From Deltaproteobacteria bacterium (GTDB lineage: Bacteria > Desulfobacterota > Desulfobacteria > Desulfobacterales > C00003060): a stretch of 16,422 nucleotides of DNA. Both the position numbers and the translations under genes were made by a program. Shown here one piece after another: positions 1-6,400 of this stretch; positions within the stretch are counted from its first letter, which is position 1, and each line of letters starts with the position of its first letter. The notes beneath the pieces are model-generated. The model made no database searches, was not told where the DNA came from, and was given only the letters and a program-made list of their open reading frames with translations. The DNA lies in contig JAFDFO010000051.1 in NCBI GenBank assembly GCA_019309815.1, forward strand, positions 1 through 16,422. The letters run 5' to 3'.

Positions 1-857
1 ATCCCTGTTGGCCTGAAAAAGAGAACCAGAAGCAAAACAAGAAAGGCGGTGGCGTCTTTGTACTGGGAGGAGACCAGTCCTGCCCCCAGTGACTCCAGAA
101 TGCCTAACATGAGTCCGCCCAGAATGGCGCCTGCGAAGTTTCCGTATCCACCCAAAATGGCGGCTGCAAATCCCTTCAGGCCGAGCATGATCCCCGTATC
201 ATAAGACGCCGTGGAAATTGGGGCAATAATCATTCCGGCAACGGCCCCGAGTGCGCCGCTGAGAGCAAAAGAGAGCAGGATCATCCTATCCACAGAGATG
301 CCCACAAGCGCAGCGGCTCTGCGATTCACCGCTGCGGCCCGCATGGCTTTTCCAAGCATTGTATTTTTGAAGAAGTGGCGCAGAACCAGCATTACCACAA
401 TGGTGATGCCGAACACCCATAGGTGCTGTGGCATTATGGTGGCTCCTATCGGAAGATGAATCGGGTTTTCTCCGGAAAAGGCGGGAACACCCACGTTGTC
501 GGTTCCCCAGATCTCCTGTGCCGTTCCTCGCAGGGTTCCCGACAATCCAATGGTCAGGAATATGAGGACAATGATCTCTTTTGACCGGGCATATCTTATG
601 GGCCCCCTCGCTATCAGGGCCCCTATGAGGGCCACACCGACAATGGAGATGACAAAGCCGACGAGCATCGGGGCCTTGCCGAGAACAACCAGGCTATACA
701 TGAACATGCCGCCGAAAGAGATGAACTCGCACTGCGCAAAATTGACGATTCCGGTGGTATTGTGGATGATATTAAAACCCATTGCCACGATGGCGTAAAT
801 CGCACCGATCGTCAGTCCCGTGATAATGTACTGGGCTATCTGCTGCGAAAGACTCAT
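1..857 (-). CDS. livH: Branched-chain/aromatic amino-acid ABC transporter permease LivH (3' end cut by window)
   Basis: Inner-membrane permease of the HAAT (Liv) ABC family, which with a LivM-type partner forms the channel for amino-acid import. The reading frame begins at ATG 855-857 (MSLSQQIAQYIITGLTIGAI) and stays open for 285 codons to the left edge, ending in LFFRPTG. Family members are about 290-300 residues, so only a short tail is missing. The translation is strongly hydrophobic with several membrane segments. It carries the family signatures GFNIIHNTTGIVNFAQCEF near residue 28 and LKGFAAAILGGYGNFAGA near residue 235. No good Shine-Dalgarno is seen before the ATG. It lies 177 bases downstream of the binding-protein gene, and livM/livF would be expected just outside the window. 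The substrate cannot be read from the sequence; the leader ahead of livG suggests tryptophan. Confidence 0.93.
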   Translation of the reverse strand, partial: MSLSQQIAQYIITGLTIGAIYAIVAMGFNIIHNTTGIVNFAQCEFISFGGMFMYSLVVLGKAPMLVGFVISIVGVALIGALIARGPIRYARSKEIIVLIFLTIGLSGTLRGTAQEIWGTDNVGVPAFSGENPIHLPIGATIMPQHLWVFGITIVVMLVLRHFFKNTMLGKAMRAAAVNRRAAALVGISVDRMILLSFALSGALGAVAGMIIAPISTASYDTGIMLGLKGFAAAILGGYGNFAGAILGGLMLGILESLGAGLVSSQYKDATAFLVLLLVLFFRPTG

Positions 858-923
858 AATCTTTGGCCGTCACATTCCTACTGCGCAGTTTCTTTTGTTC
901 ACACTGGGACTGGCAAGGGAATA

Positions 924-956
924 AAGGCACGGGGAGCGCAATGCTCCCCGTGCCTT
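924..956 (-). terminator. Strong hairpin between livK and livH
   Basis: A perfect 14-bp stem (924-937 with 943-956, GC-rich) has a 5-base loop. On the minus strand it is followed by TTATTCCC, a weak U tract. It sits 78 bases after the livK stop and 67 bases before the livH start. Inside a transporter operon such a hairpin usually acts as a partial terminator or a 3' stabiliser, giving more binding protein than permease. The structure is certain; the role is inferred. Confidence 0.7.
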
Positions 957-1034
957 CTCCTCATCATGCTCCTTCACTTCATCCCGCTATGGGAGGCGGG
1001 GTAGGGAAAGCACACCGGAGTTTGCATTTACCTT

Positions 1035-2167
1035 CTAATCGAGCAACTCCCAGCCTCCCTTGGTGGCTTTGATCATGACAATATCGCTCATGGACAGACC
1101 ATTGTGATCCTTGGGCGAGATATTGTAGATGCCGCTGATACCAACATATCCCCGGGTATTCTCAATGGTATCACGAATTTTTGCGCGGTCCGGCCCTACT
1201 TTCTTAATGGCATCGACCAGGATAAACGCAGCATCCGCCCCATAGGCAACCATCGTCCCAGGCTCACGGTTGAATCTGTCTTGATATGCCTTCACATACG
1301 CTTGGATCTTCTTTTTCTGGATGTCAGAATCCGGGAGCTGATCAGCCACCACAATCTTCGTGGAGGGCATCATCACGCCTTCTCCGGCCTCTCCAGCAAC
1401 CTTCCAGAAAACGGGGTCCCCTGCTCCGTGACATTCAAAGAGAGGCGCTTTTATTCCTAATTGCTTCACGTTCTTTGGAATGATCCCCATGGCAGGGCCG
1501 ACGGTCCAGGCGATGATCGCATCAACTCCCTTGGCATTGATGTGAGTTAACTGGGCGGTCATATCCACGTCCTTCGGTTGAAACGCCTCCTCAGCCACAA
1601 CCTCCACGCCGTACTTCGGTGCCTGGACCCTCACGTTCCTGAGCCCGTCTTTCCCGAATCCCTCATTGGAATAGAGGAATCCTATCTTCTTGATACCGTG
1701 TTTGCTCATGTACTGGCAGATTTTTCCCATGGCATCCGCAGCCTTATAAGGAGACTTGAACGTCCATTTGGGCAGCGAAGTCGGATCATCTTTTTTCAGC
1801 GGAGCCAAGAGAATGACATCACCCCCTGAATGCATGAAGGCAGGAATCTGCTCTTGTTCGATGAATCCCCTCATGGCCATGGCCGTTCCCGTCAGTGTGG
1901 GCCCGATAATGGCCACAACATCTTCTGCTTCAAGGACCTTTTTCAGGGCCATAACCGCCTTTGTGGGCGTGCTCTCCGTATCTTCCATCACCATCTCAAG
2001 CTTTCGGCCATTGATCCCCCCCTGCGCGTTCACCTCATCTATAGCAATAAGTACTGCATCAAGATTCCAGCGATCTTGATGGGTTCAGCACCGAAACACA
2101 AAGGTGAACCGATCGCTAAACAGAGTGTTAAAGAAATTGCTACGATTGCTAAGGCTTTTCCTTTCAT
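1035..2167 (-). pseudogene. livK: Liv-type periplasmic amino-acid binding protein, frameshifted by an internal deletion
   Basis: Periplasmic type-I solute-binding protein that captures the substrate for the LivHMGF transporter. The gene starts at ATG 2165-2167 behind a strong AGGAGGG (2172-2178). It encodes a clear Sec signal peptide (MKGKALAIVAISLTLCLAIG, likely cut after CFGA) and then EPIKIAGI. The frame then runs into TAG at 2039-2041. The rest of the protein continues in another frame from about 2055 (AVLIAIDEVNAQGGINGRKL) to the stop at 1035, with typical family motifs such as AIIGPTLTGTAMAM. Compared with the family, about 15 residues covering the first ligand-binding loop after the first strand are missing, with loss of frame. 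The longest single open frame starts at GTG 2033 and would give a 332-residue product without signal peptide. It may be a true lesion or a sequence error. Confidence 0.88.
2057..2081. repeat. 9-bp inverted repeat at the livK frameshift
   Basis: CATCAAGAT (2057-2065) and ATCTTGATG (2073-2081) form a perfect stem with a 7-base loop. The frame of livK changes within or immediately beside this hairpin, so it marks the deletion junction. Confidence 0.75.
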
Positions 2168-2278
2168 TTTTCCCTCCTGTGTAACTGGGTTCACAATCAT
2201 TCTCTGCCATCAAAAGGATATTGTTTTCTTGCTTCCCCCCTTTCTTCTTTCCAGATGCGTTGTTGTTTCATACTTCGC

Positions 2279-2334
2279 CAGGAGTTTTGGAGTGTTGGAA
2301 TTCTTCCTCATTACTCCATCACTCCATTACTCCC
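2279..2334. repeat. Intergenic 8-base-period repeat with mirrored arms
   Basis: GGAG occurs twice with 4-base spacers on the left. After a central GGAATTCTTCC, CTCC occurs three times with 4-base spacers on the right. The whole can fold as an imperfect hairpin. It lies in the 272-base gap between livG and livK, which holds no gene that I can see. Confidence 0.6.
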
Positions 2335-2388
2335 GCTCTTTGTGCCTTGAGTGAACAGGACGCGAAGAAACGAGAAGCCGACCCGAAA

Positions 2389-2405
2389 TCCCGCTGTTGG
2401 CGGGA
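2389..2405 (-). terminator. Short hairpin after livG
   Basis: TCCCGC (2389-2394) pairs with GCGGGA (2400-2405) over a 5-base loop. On the minus strand it is followed by TTTCGG, about 35 bases after the livG stop. It is a weak candidate terminator or mRNA-stability hairpin. Confidence 0.4.
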
Positions 2406-2439
2406 CAATGAGGTCTTAGACGCATCTTTGAAATGGATT

Positions 2440-3216
2440 CTACCATGGTTCCCTCCCAAGATAAGCCGCCACCACTTTTTCGCTGTTCTGTATCTCTCCG
2501 GGGTGCCCATCAGCTATTTTCTCCCCATAATTGAGCACTGTAATGGTATCTGAAATCCCCATGACCAGATTCATGTCGTGGGCCACAAGCAGTACCGTGA
2601 CCCCCTTCTCCCTGATCATGAGAATCATGCGGGCAATCTCGTGAGTCTCCTGTGAATTGAGACCGGCTGCGGGTTCATCCAGGAGGAGCAGTCTCGGTGC
2701 GGTGGCCAGCGTTCGGGCAATCTCCACCTTCTTTTGATCACCATAGGGAAGGCCTGAGGCCAAGAGGTCAGCTTTGGGTGCAAGTCCCATGAACTCCAGG
2801 ATTTCGTCACTCCTGTCCCGAATCATCGTTTCTTCTTTACGGACCATGGGGGTGTGGAGTAGGGACCGTACAAATTCGGAGCGGCTCCGGGCATGGAGGC
2901 CCACCATCACATTCTCCCGAACGGACATATTCTGGAATACCTGGATATTCTGAAAGGTCCTTGCAATTCCCATCCGGGCAATCTGATAAGGCCGCTTCTT
3001 GGACAGCGTTTGTCCTTCAAAGTAGACCTCACCCTCCACCGGAGGGTATATTCCGGTGATCACATTGATAGCCGTGGTCTTCCCAGCTCCGTTTGGGCCA
3101 ATGAGAGAGAAGATTTCGCCGTTCTCTATCCGGAATGAGAGCCGGTCGATAGCCTGAAGGCCTCCGAAATTTATGGAGACTTCCACCAGTTCAAGAATGG
3201 GATTCGAATCTGTCAT
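2440..3216 (-). CDS. livG: Liv-type ABC transporter ATP-binding protein LivG
   Basis: Cytoplasmic ATPase that powers the LivHM permease. It has 258 residues, the usual size (E. coli LivG is 255). Visible motifs are Walker A GPNGAGKT (residues 40-47), Q-loop ARTFQN (85-90), signature LPYGDQKKVEIAR (156-168), Walker B LLLLDEP with catalytic Glu 181, and H-loop AHD (His 213). The insertion between the Q-loop and the signature, and the C-terminal YGEKIADG region, are typical of LivG rather than LivF. It is the first structural gene after the leader: its ATG lies 14 bases after the T run of the attenuator terminator, so its expression should depend on read-through. No strong ribosome binding site is seen (GGAAAACC before ATG). 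It is intact, unlike livK next to it. Confidence 0.95.
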   Translation of the reverse strand: MTDSNPILELVEVSINFGGLQAIDRLSFRIENGEIFSLIGPNGAGKTTAINVITGIYPPVEGEVYFEGQTLSKKRPYQIARMGIARTFQNIQVFQNMSVRENVMVGLHARSRSEFVRSLLHTPMVRKEETMIRDRSDEILEFMGLAPKADLLASGLPYGDQKKVEIARTLATAPRLLLLDEPAAGLNSQETHEIARMILMIREKGVTVLLVAHDMNLVMGISDTITVLNYGEKIADGHPGEIQNSEKVVAAYLGREPW

Positions 3217-3230
3217 GGTTTTCCGGCAAC

Positions 3231-3269
3231 AAAAAAACCGCGGGTTCCGAGGAACTGTCCGCGGTTCTT
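3231..3269 (-). terminator. Intrinsic terminator (attenuator) directly before livG
   Basis: On the minus strand AACCGCGG pairs with CCGCGGTT (8 bp) around an inner GTTCC/GGAAC stem. It is followed at once by seven T (3237-3231). The outer stem can extend by three more pairs into the T run. It ends 14 bases before the livG ATG. No gene lies upstream on this strand for it to terminate, so it fits a leader attenuator. Confidence 0.88.
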
Positions 3270-3343
3270 GGCAACTTCTGTGGCTTTCATCTACGGCTGG
3301 GTGCGGGCAGACTCCCTCTCATTATGCTGCCACCACCAGCACC
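3255..3343 (-). promoter_or_regulatory. Candidate Trp attenuator pairing region (1:2 and antiterminator)
   Basis: Segment 1 overlaps the Trp codons: GGTGC (3343-3339) and GGCAG (3331-3327). It can pair with GCACC (3304-3300) and CTGCC (3310-3306). Segment 2, CTGCCCGC (3310-3303), can instead pair with GCGGACAG (3262-3255), seven of eight bases, and the preceding AGGGA can extend this onto TTCCT. That consumes most of the 5' arm of the terminator. The leader stop codon (3293-3291) lies so that a ribosome ending there would cover segment 2. Pairings were found by eye; no folding energies were computed. Confidence 0.72.
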
Positions 3344-3389
3344 AACTGTTTCCCACGAAGCCTCCAAAAAGATAACCTTTTGCCTTCAT
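3291..3389 (-). CDS. Trp-rich leader peptide upstream of livG
   Basis: A short frame of 32 codons, ATG 3389 to TAG 3291, contains WCWWW at codons 16-20: four TGG codons in five, against an expectation of about one Trp per hundred residues. The ATG lies only about 4 bases after the predicted transcription start, so it would be leaderless. A second in-frame start, GTG at 3354-3356, has a GGAGG (3361-3365) four bases upstream and would give a 21-residue peptide. I think this is at least as likely. The peptide has no other recognisable feature. Its role would be to let ribosomes stall when charged tRNA-Trp is scarce. Caution: the same GGTGCTGGTGGTGG in the next frame reads Val-Leu-Val-Val, but that frame has no good start. 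Confidence 0.72.
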   Translation of the reverse strand: MKAKGYLFGGFVGNSWCWWWQHNERESARTQP

Positions 3390-3399
3390 GATCGGGCGA

Positions 3400-3428
3400 T
3401 TCATAACAGAATGCCGGTGCTCTGTCAA
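3400..3428 (-). promoter_or_regulatory. Sigma-70-type promoter of the liv leader
   Basis: A consensus -35 TTGACA (3428-3423), a spacer of exactly 17 bases and a -10 TATGAA (3405-3400, 4 of 6). The transcript would begin near 3393, giving a leader of about 165 nt up to the T run. That is close to the length of classic trp leaders. Confidence 0.7.
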
Positions 3429-3636
3429 GCGATATCCATCCCGACCTTTTGTCCGTTCACCACCTTCCTGCCTCGTGTAATATAATAATGTTCTGATGCC
3501 CTTGAAAGGCGATCCGGATGTGTGGTATAGGGTGTCTTAAGACAAAAGAAGTATCCATTAGTCTGTCTGTGACGGGCTTTTCGATTCAGGGCAAATAAGG
3601 TGATGCCCACTGCATTTGTGACTCGCGGAGGTGAAA

Positions 3637-3804
3637 ATGAGACCAATTGACGAACAGGTCCTCAAAGTTTCGAAAGAAATCATAGCCAAGTTCATCGAGG
3701 TGGGACGTGTCTCCCCCGCCGCCTTTGATGAAGTCTTTAAAGCCGTTTATAAGAGCGTCAGGGAGGCCGTTGTGACTTATGGCGATGAAGGGGGAGAGGA
3801 GTAG
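3637..3804 (+). CDS. Small conserved-looking protein, 55 residues
   Basis: ATG 3637 follows a strong GGAGGTG (3627-3633), and the frame runs to TAG 3804. The sequence begins MRPIDEQVLKVSKEIIAKF and continues as two amphipathic helices joined by GRVSPAAFDEV, with an acidic tail. The pattern resembles the N-terminal helical part of MucR/Ros-type regulators (VxxIVxAYVxxNxVxxxELPxLIxxV) without the zinc finger. This likeness is by eye and may only reflect a common helix-turn-helix arrangement. It is convergent with polA, 19 bases from the polA stop. No clear promoter was found in the 210 bases upstream, which hold only a GTCTTAAGAC palindrome (3534-3543). Function unknown. Confidence 0.72.
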   Translation: MRPIDEQVLKVSKEIIAKFIEVGRVSPAAFDEVFKAVYKSVREAVVTYGDEGGEE

Positions 3805-3823
3805 CTTCTCGGTTGGTGCAACC

Positions 3824-5026
3824 CTAATATGCTTCCGCCCAATTATGTCCGACCTTTAGATCAACCTTGAGCGGCACTCGCAGTGAATACACCCCTTCCA
3901 TGAGGTGGGTAACACACTCCTTCACCGTTTCTAGCTCCTTGCTAGGTACCTCAAAGACCAACTCGTCGTGTACCTGAAGAAGCATTTTAGCCTTCAGACC
4001 TTCTTGAGCGAATGCTTCGTGAATCCTCACCATGGCTATTTTGATAAGGTCAGCTGCAGTGCCCTGAAGGGGCGTGTTAATCGCCGTGCGCTCAGCAAAC
4101 TCACGGGCTGTGCGATTTCTGCTCAGAATATCAGGGAGCCAGCGATGACGGCCAAGCAACGTCGTAACTTTGCCTGTCTCCCGAGCTTTCTCTATGGTTT
4201 CCTCAATGAAATGTTGGACGCCTTCATACCTGCGGAAGTAGTTCTCAATAAAGATCTTCGCCATCTTCCGGGTAATGCCCAGTTCCTTGGAAAGCCTGAA
4301 AGGGCTCATCCCGTAGATGATTCCGAAGTTGATGACCTTGGCCTGACGCCGCATCTCAGGTGTAATCACTGCGGGAAGTAGATTGAAGACTTCTGCGCCC
4401 GTGCGGGCGTGGATGTCCTGATCCTGTTCAAAGGCCTCAACAAGAATCGGATCTCCGGAATAGTGGGCAAGGAGTCGAAGTTCTATCTGGGAATAGTCGG
4501 CAGACAGTAGGGTCCAGCCTTTTCTCGGAACAAAAGCTGCGCGGATTTTGCGACCCTCTTCGGTCCGGACCGGGATATTTTGGAGGTTCGGGTTACTGCT
4601 ACTCAGACGACCGGTGGCCGTGACCGCCTGATTGAATGACGTATGTATACGGTTGGTTTCCGGATGAATCATATCCACAAGGGCATCCGTGTAAGTGGAC
4701 TTAAGCTTGGCCAGCGACCGGTATTGCAGGACCAGGGCAGGGAGTTCGTGCTCCATAGACAACGATGTGAGGACCTCCACATCCGTGGAATAGCCGGTTT
4801 TCTTTTTGGTCTTCTTCTGAATAGGGAGCTTGAGTTTTTCAAAGAGTATTCTGCCCAGCTGCTGATGCGATTGGATATTGAAAGTCTCACCGGCAATGGC
4901 GTGTATTCTATCCTCCAAGGCATGGAGTTGCCGCTCAAAATCTTTTGATGCAGACTCAAGACGACCTCTATCCACACATATTCCTGACATTTCCATTGAA
5001 CGTGATGTCAGCATCCTCGCAGGCAT
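3824..5026 (-). CDS. polA: DNA polymerase I, part 3 of 3: polymerase domain
   Basis: C-terminal polymerase domain of DNA polymerase I, which fills gaps in replication and excision repair. Family A motifs are all present: motif A DYSQIELR (residues 177-184 of this frame), motif B RRQAKVINFGIIYG (226-239) and motif C VHDE (352-355), with the usual end GHNWAEAY. True homology starts at MEMSGICVDRG. The first ten residues from ATG 5026 belong to the other frame of the preceding part. About 35 residues that normally join the exonuclease domain to this one (the IEMPLVPVL region) are absent, and the frame changes near 4996-5003. The catalytic residues are complete, so this part could be active if made. 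Confidence 0.93.
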   Translation of the reverse strand: MPARMLTSRSMEMSGICVDRGRLESASKDFERQLHALEDRIHAIAGETFNIQSHQQLGRILFEKLKLPIQKKTKKKTGYSTDVEVLTSLSMEHELPALVLQYRSLAKLKSTYTDALVDMIHPETNRIHTSFNQAVTATGRLSSSNPNLQNIPVRTEEGRKIRAAFVPRKGWTLLSADYSQIELRLLAHYSGDPILVEAFEQDQDIHARTGAEVFNLLPAVITPEMRRQAKVINFGIIYGMSPFRLSKELGITRKMAKIFIENYFRRYEGVQHFIEETIEKARETGKVTTLLGRHRWLPDILSRNRTAREFAERTAINTPLQGTAADLIKIAMVRIHEAFAQEGLKAKMLLQVHDELVFEVPSKELETVKECVTHLMEGVYSLRVPLKVDLKVGHNWAEAY

Positions 5027-5480
5027 AAGGAACGGCCGCCTCTATGGGTACCCCCTCAAAGCCTTTCGCGTCCTTTACGCCACCGGTGACTTCCTTGTAG
5101 GATATCATGGCATGGTCAAGGTATTCGGCTGCAATTGTCTCTAGGTTGTGGGCGCGACGGGTAGGGTTGAGAAGGTAGGAAGCGACCATCGTGTCAAACA
5201 CAACCCCGTCAAGTTGAATCCCGTAGCGCTTCAGAACGATCCAATCGTACTTAATATTCTGGCCCACCTTGGCCAACTTGGGGTTTTCGAGAAGTGGCCT
5301 CAGGGTCGCGAGCGTTTTGCCAGGGTCAAGCTGCTTGGGAGCACCAGGATAGCGGTGTTGTAAGGGGATGTATGCGGCTGCATTCGGTTGACAGGCAAAG
5401 GAGAGCCCCACTATTTGCGCCAGCATAGGGTCTTTTCCGGTTGTTTCTATGTCGATGGCAAACGTTTCTGCCTGCTCCAA
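4968..5480 (-). CDS. polA: DNA polymerase I, part 2 of 3: 3'-5' exonuclease domain
   Basis: Proofreading domain in a different frame from parts 1 and 3. Exo I AIDIETTG (Asp 10, Glu 12 of this frame), Exo II GQNIKYD (Asp 79) and Exo III YACED (Tyr 152, Asp 156) are all kept, so this Pol I was a proofreading type and not one of those with a degenerate exonuclease fold. The nominal start at 5480 is only a TTG inside the gene. The frame ends at TAG 4968 right after ACEDADITF, where homology jumps to the polymerase part in another frame. Confidence 0.9.
   Translation of the reverse strand: MEQAETFAIDIETTGKDPMLAQIVGLSFACQPNAAAYIPLQHRYPGAPKQLDPGKTLATLRPLLENPKLAKVGQNIKYDWIVLKRYGIQLDGVVFDTMVASYLLNPTRRAHNLETIAAEYLDHAMISYKEVTGGVKDAKGFEGVPIEAAVPYACEDADITFNGNVRNMCG
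4984..5011. repeat. 7-bp inverted repeat at the second polA frame change
   Basis: CTGACAT (4984-4990) and ATGTCAG (5005-5011) flank a 14-base loop that contains the point where the polA frame changes. Confidence 0.65.
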
Positions 5481-6400
5481 CTCATCACATAGACGCCATC
5501 GTCCAGAACGACGCGATAGTCTTTTTTGCTAAGGTCGGTCTTGACAGGAAACTGTTTCTGGAGCCTCTGAAACTCCAGGTCCTTGAACAGGTGGTTAAGT
5601 CTGTTTGCATCCGGACCCGTGACTTTCAGCGATGCCAGTTCAACAGGTAAAGGGACCTCCGTGTTGATTGTCACCAACGAACGGCTTAAGAAGGCCTGTT
5701 CTCGGAAGTTGGTCAGTTTTTCGCGAAGCTTCGGTTTACTCACTTGGTCAAGGTTCTCGAATACCCCGTCAAGGCTTGCGTGTGTCCTGATTAATGTCAT
5801 GGCAGTCTTTTCCCCGATTCCCGGAACTCCCGGGATATTATCCGAGGCATCACCGGCAAGGGCCATGACATCTACCCATTGAGAGGGCTCCAGGCCGGTG
5901 TCTTCCTTGAGGCCTGCGTAATCAATGATGCGGTCTTTCATAGGATCCCAGATACTGATTGCAGGGGAGACGAGCTGTTTGAAGTCTTTGTCTCCCGTGA
6001 TCATGACCACCTGGAATCCCTCTTTTTCGGCGGCAAGAGCCAGAGTGCCGATAATGTCATCGGCTTCATAACCCGAGAGTTCCAATGAAGAGATGTTCAT
6101 TCCTTCAACGACCTGTTTGATGTATGGTAACTGAACGACAAGGTCCTCGGGCATTGGGGGGCGGTTTGCCTTGTATTCTTTGTATTGTTCATGGCGAAAA
6201 GTCGGACCCTTTGCATCAAAGGCCATGGCCATGTGCTCGGGCTTCCGATCTGCAAGGAGTTTCAGGAGCATGTTCGTAAAGCCGAATGTGGCGTTGGTGG
6301 GCAGACCCCGGGAAGTAGATAGATGACGGACGGCGTGGTAGGCTCGGTAGATGTAGCCGCTTCCATCAATGAGATAGACGGTCTTTTTCTTGGAGGCCAT
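5447..6400 (-). CDS. polA: DNA polymerase I, part 1 of 3: 5' nuclease domain
   Basis: N-terminal 5'-3' exonuclease (flap nuclease) domain of DNA polymerase I, which removes RNA primers and flaps. It starts MASKKKTVYLIDGSGYIYRA at ATG 6400. Metal-binding motifs are present: YEADD (111-115), TGDKD (135-139) and the helix-3-turn-helix GDASDNIPGVPGIGEKTA (183-200). Homology holds to about residue 304 (VVLDDGVY). Then the frame shifts, missing perhaps four residues, and the last 13 codons here are out of frame. No clear Shine-Dalgarno precedes the ATG. With parts 2 and 3 this adds up to the usual 900-residue gene with two deletions. Confidence 0.93.
   Translation of the reverse strand: MASKKKTVYLIDGSGYIYRAYHAVRHLSTSRGLPTNATFGFTNMLLKLLADRKPEHMAMAFDAKGPTFRHEQYKEYKANRPPMPEDLVVQLPYIKQVVEGMNISSLELSGYEADDIIGTLALAAEKEGFQVVMITGDKDFKQLVSPAISIWDPMKDRIIDYAGLKEDTGLEPSQWVDVMALAGDASDNIPGVPGIGEKTAMTLIRTHASLDGVFENLDQVSKPKLREKLTNFREQAFLSRSLVTINTEVPLPVELASLKVTGPDANRLNHLFKDLEFQRLQKQFPVKTDLSKKDYRVVLDDGVYVMSWSRQKRLPST
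5453..5501. repeat. 7-bp inverted repeat around the first polA frame change
   Basis: CGATGGC (5453-5459) and GCCATCG (5495-5501) enclose a 35-base interval that contains the frame change (about 5483-5490). With such a long loop it could be chance. Confidence 0.45.

Noticed and set aside
1830..2354. Plus-strand ORF of 174 codons
   Set aside because: It is the antisense of livK and the following gap; the real frames with signal peptide and family motifs are on the minus strand.
3231..3269. Terminator of an upstream minus-strand gene
   Set aside because: The nearest upstream minus-strand gene is polA, whose stop is some 550 bases away beyond an opposite-strand gene and a strong promoter; the hairpin belongs to the livG leader.
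3173..3391. Plus-strand ORF of 72 codons over the liv leader
   Set aside because: It lies antisense to the leader and livG start, has no ribosome binding site and no protein-like composition.
3426..3636. Riboswitch upstream of the 55-residue gene
   Set aside because: No known riboswitch core (GEMM, TPP, SAM, cobalamin, glycine) could be recognised; only a short GTCTTAAGAC palindrome is present.
3824..6400. Translational bypassing or programmed frameshifting as the explanation of split polA
   Set aside because: Both sites lack residues relative to the family instead of carrying inserts to be skipped, and no slippery heptamer with a downstream structure is seen.
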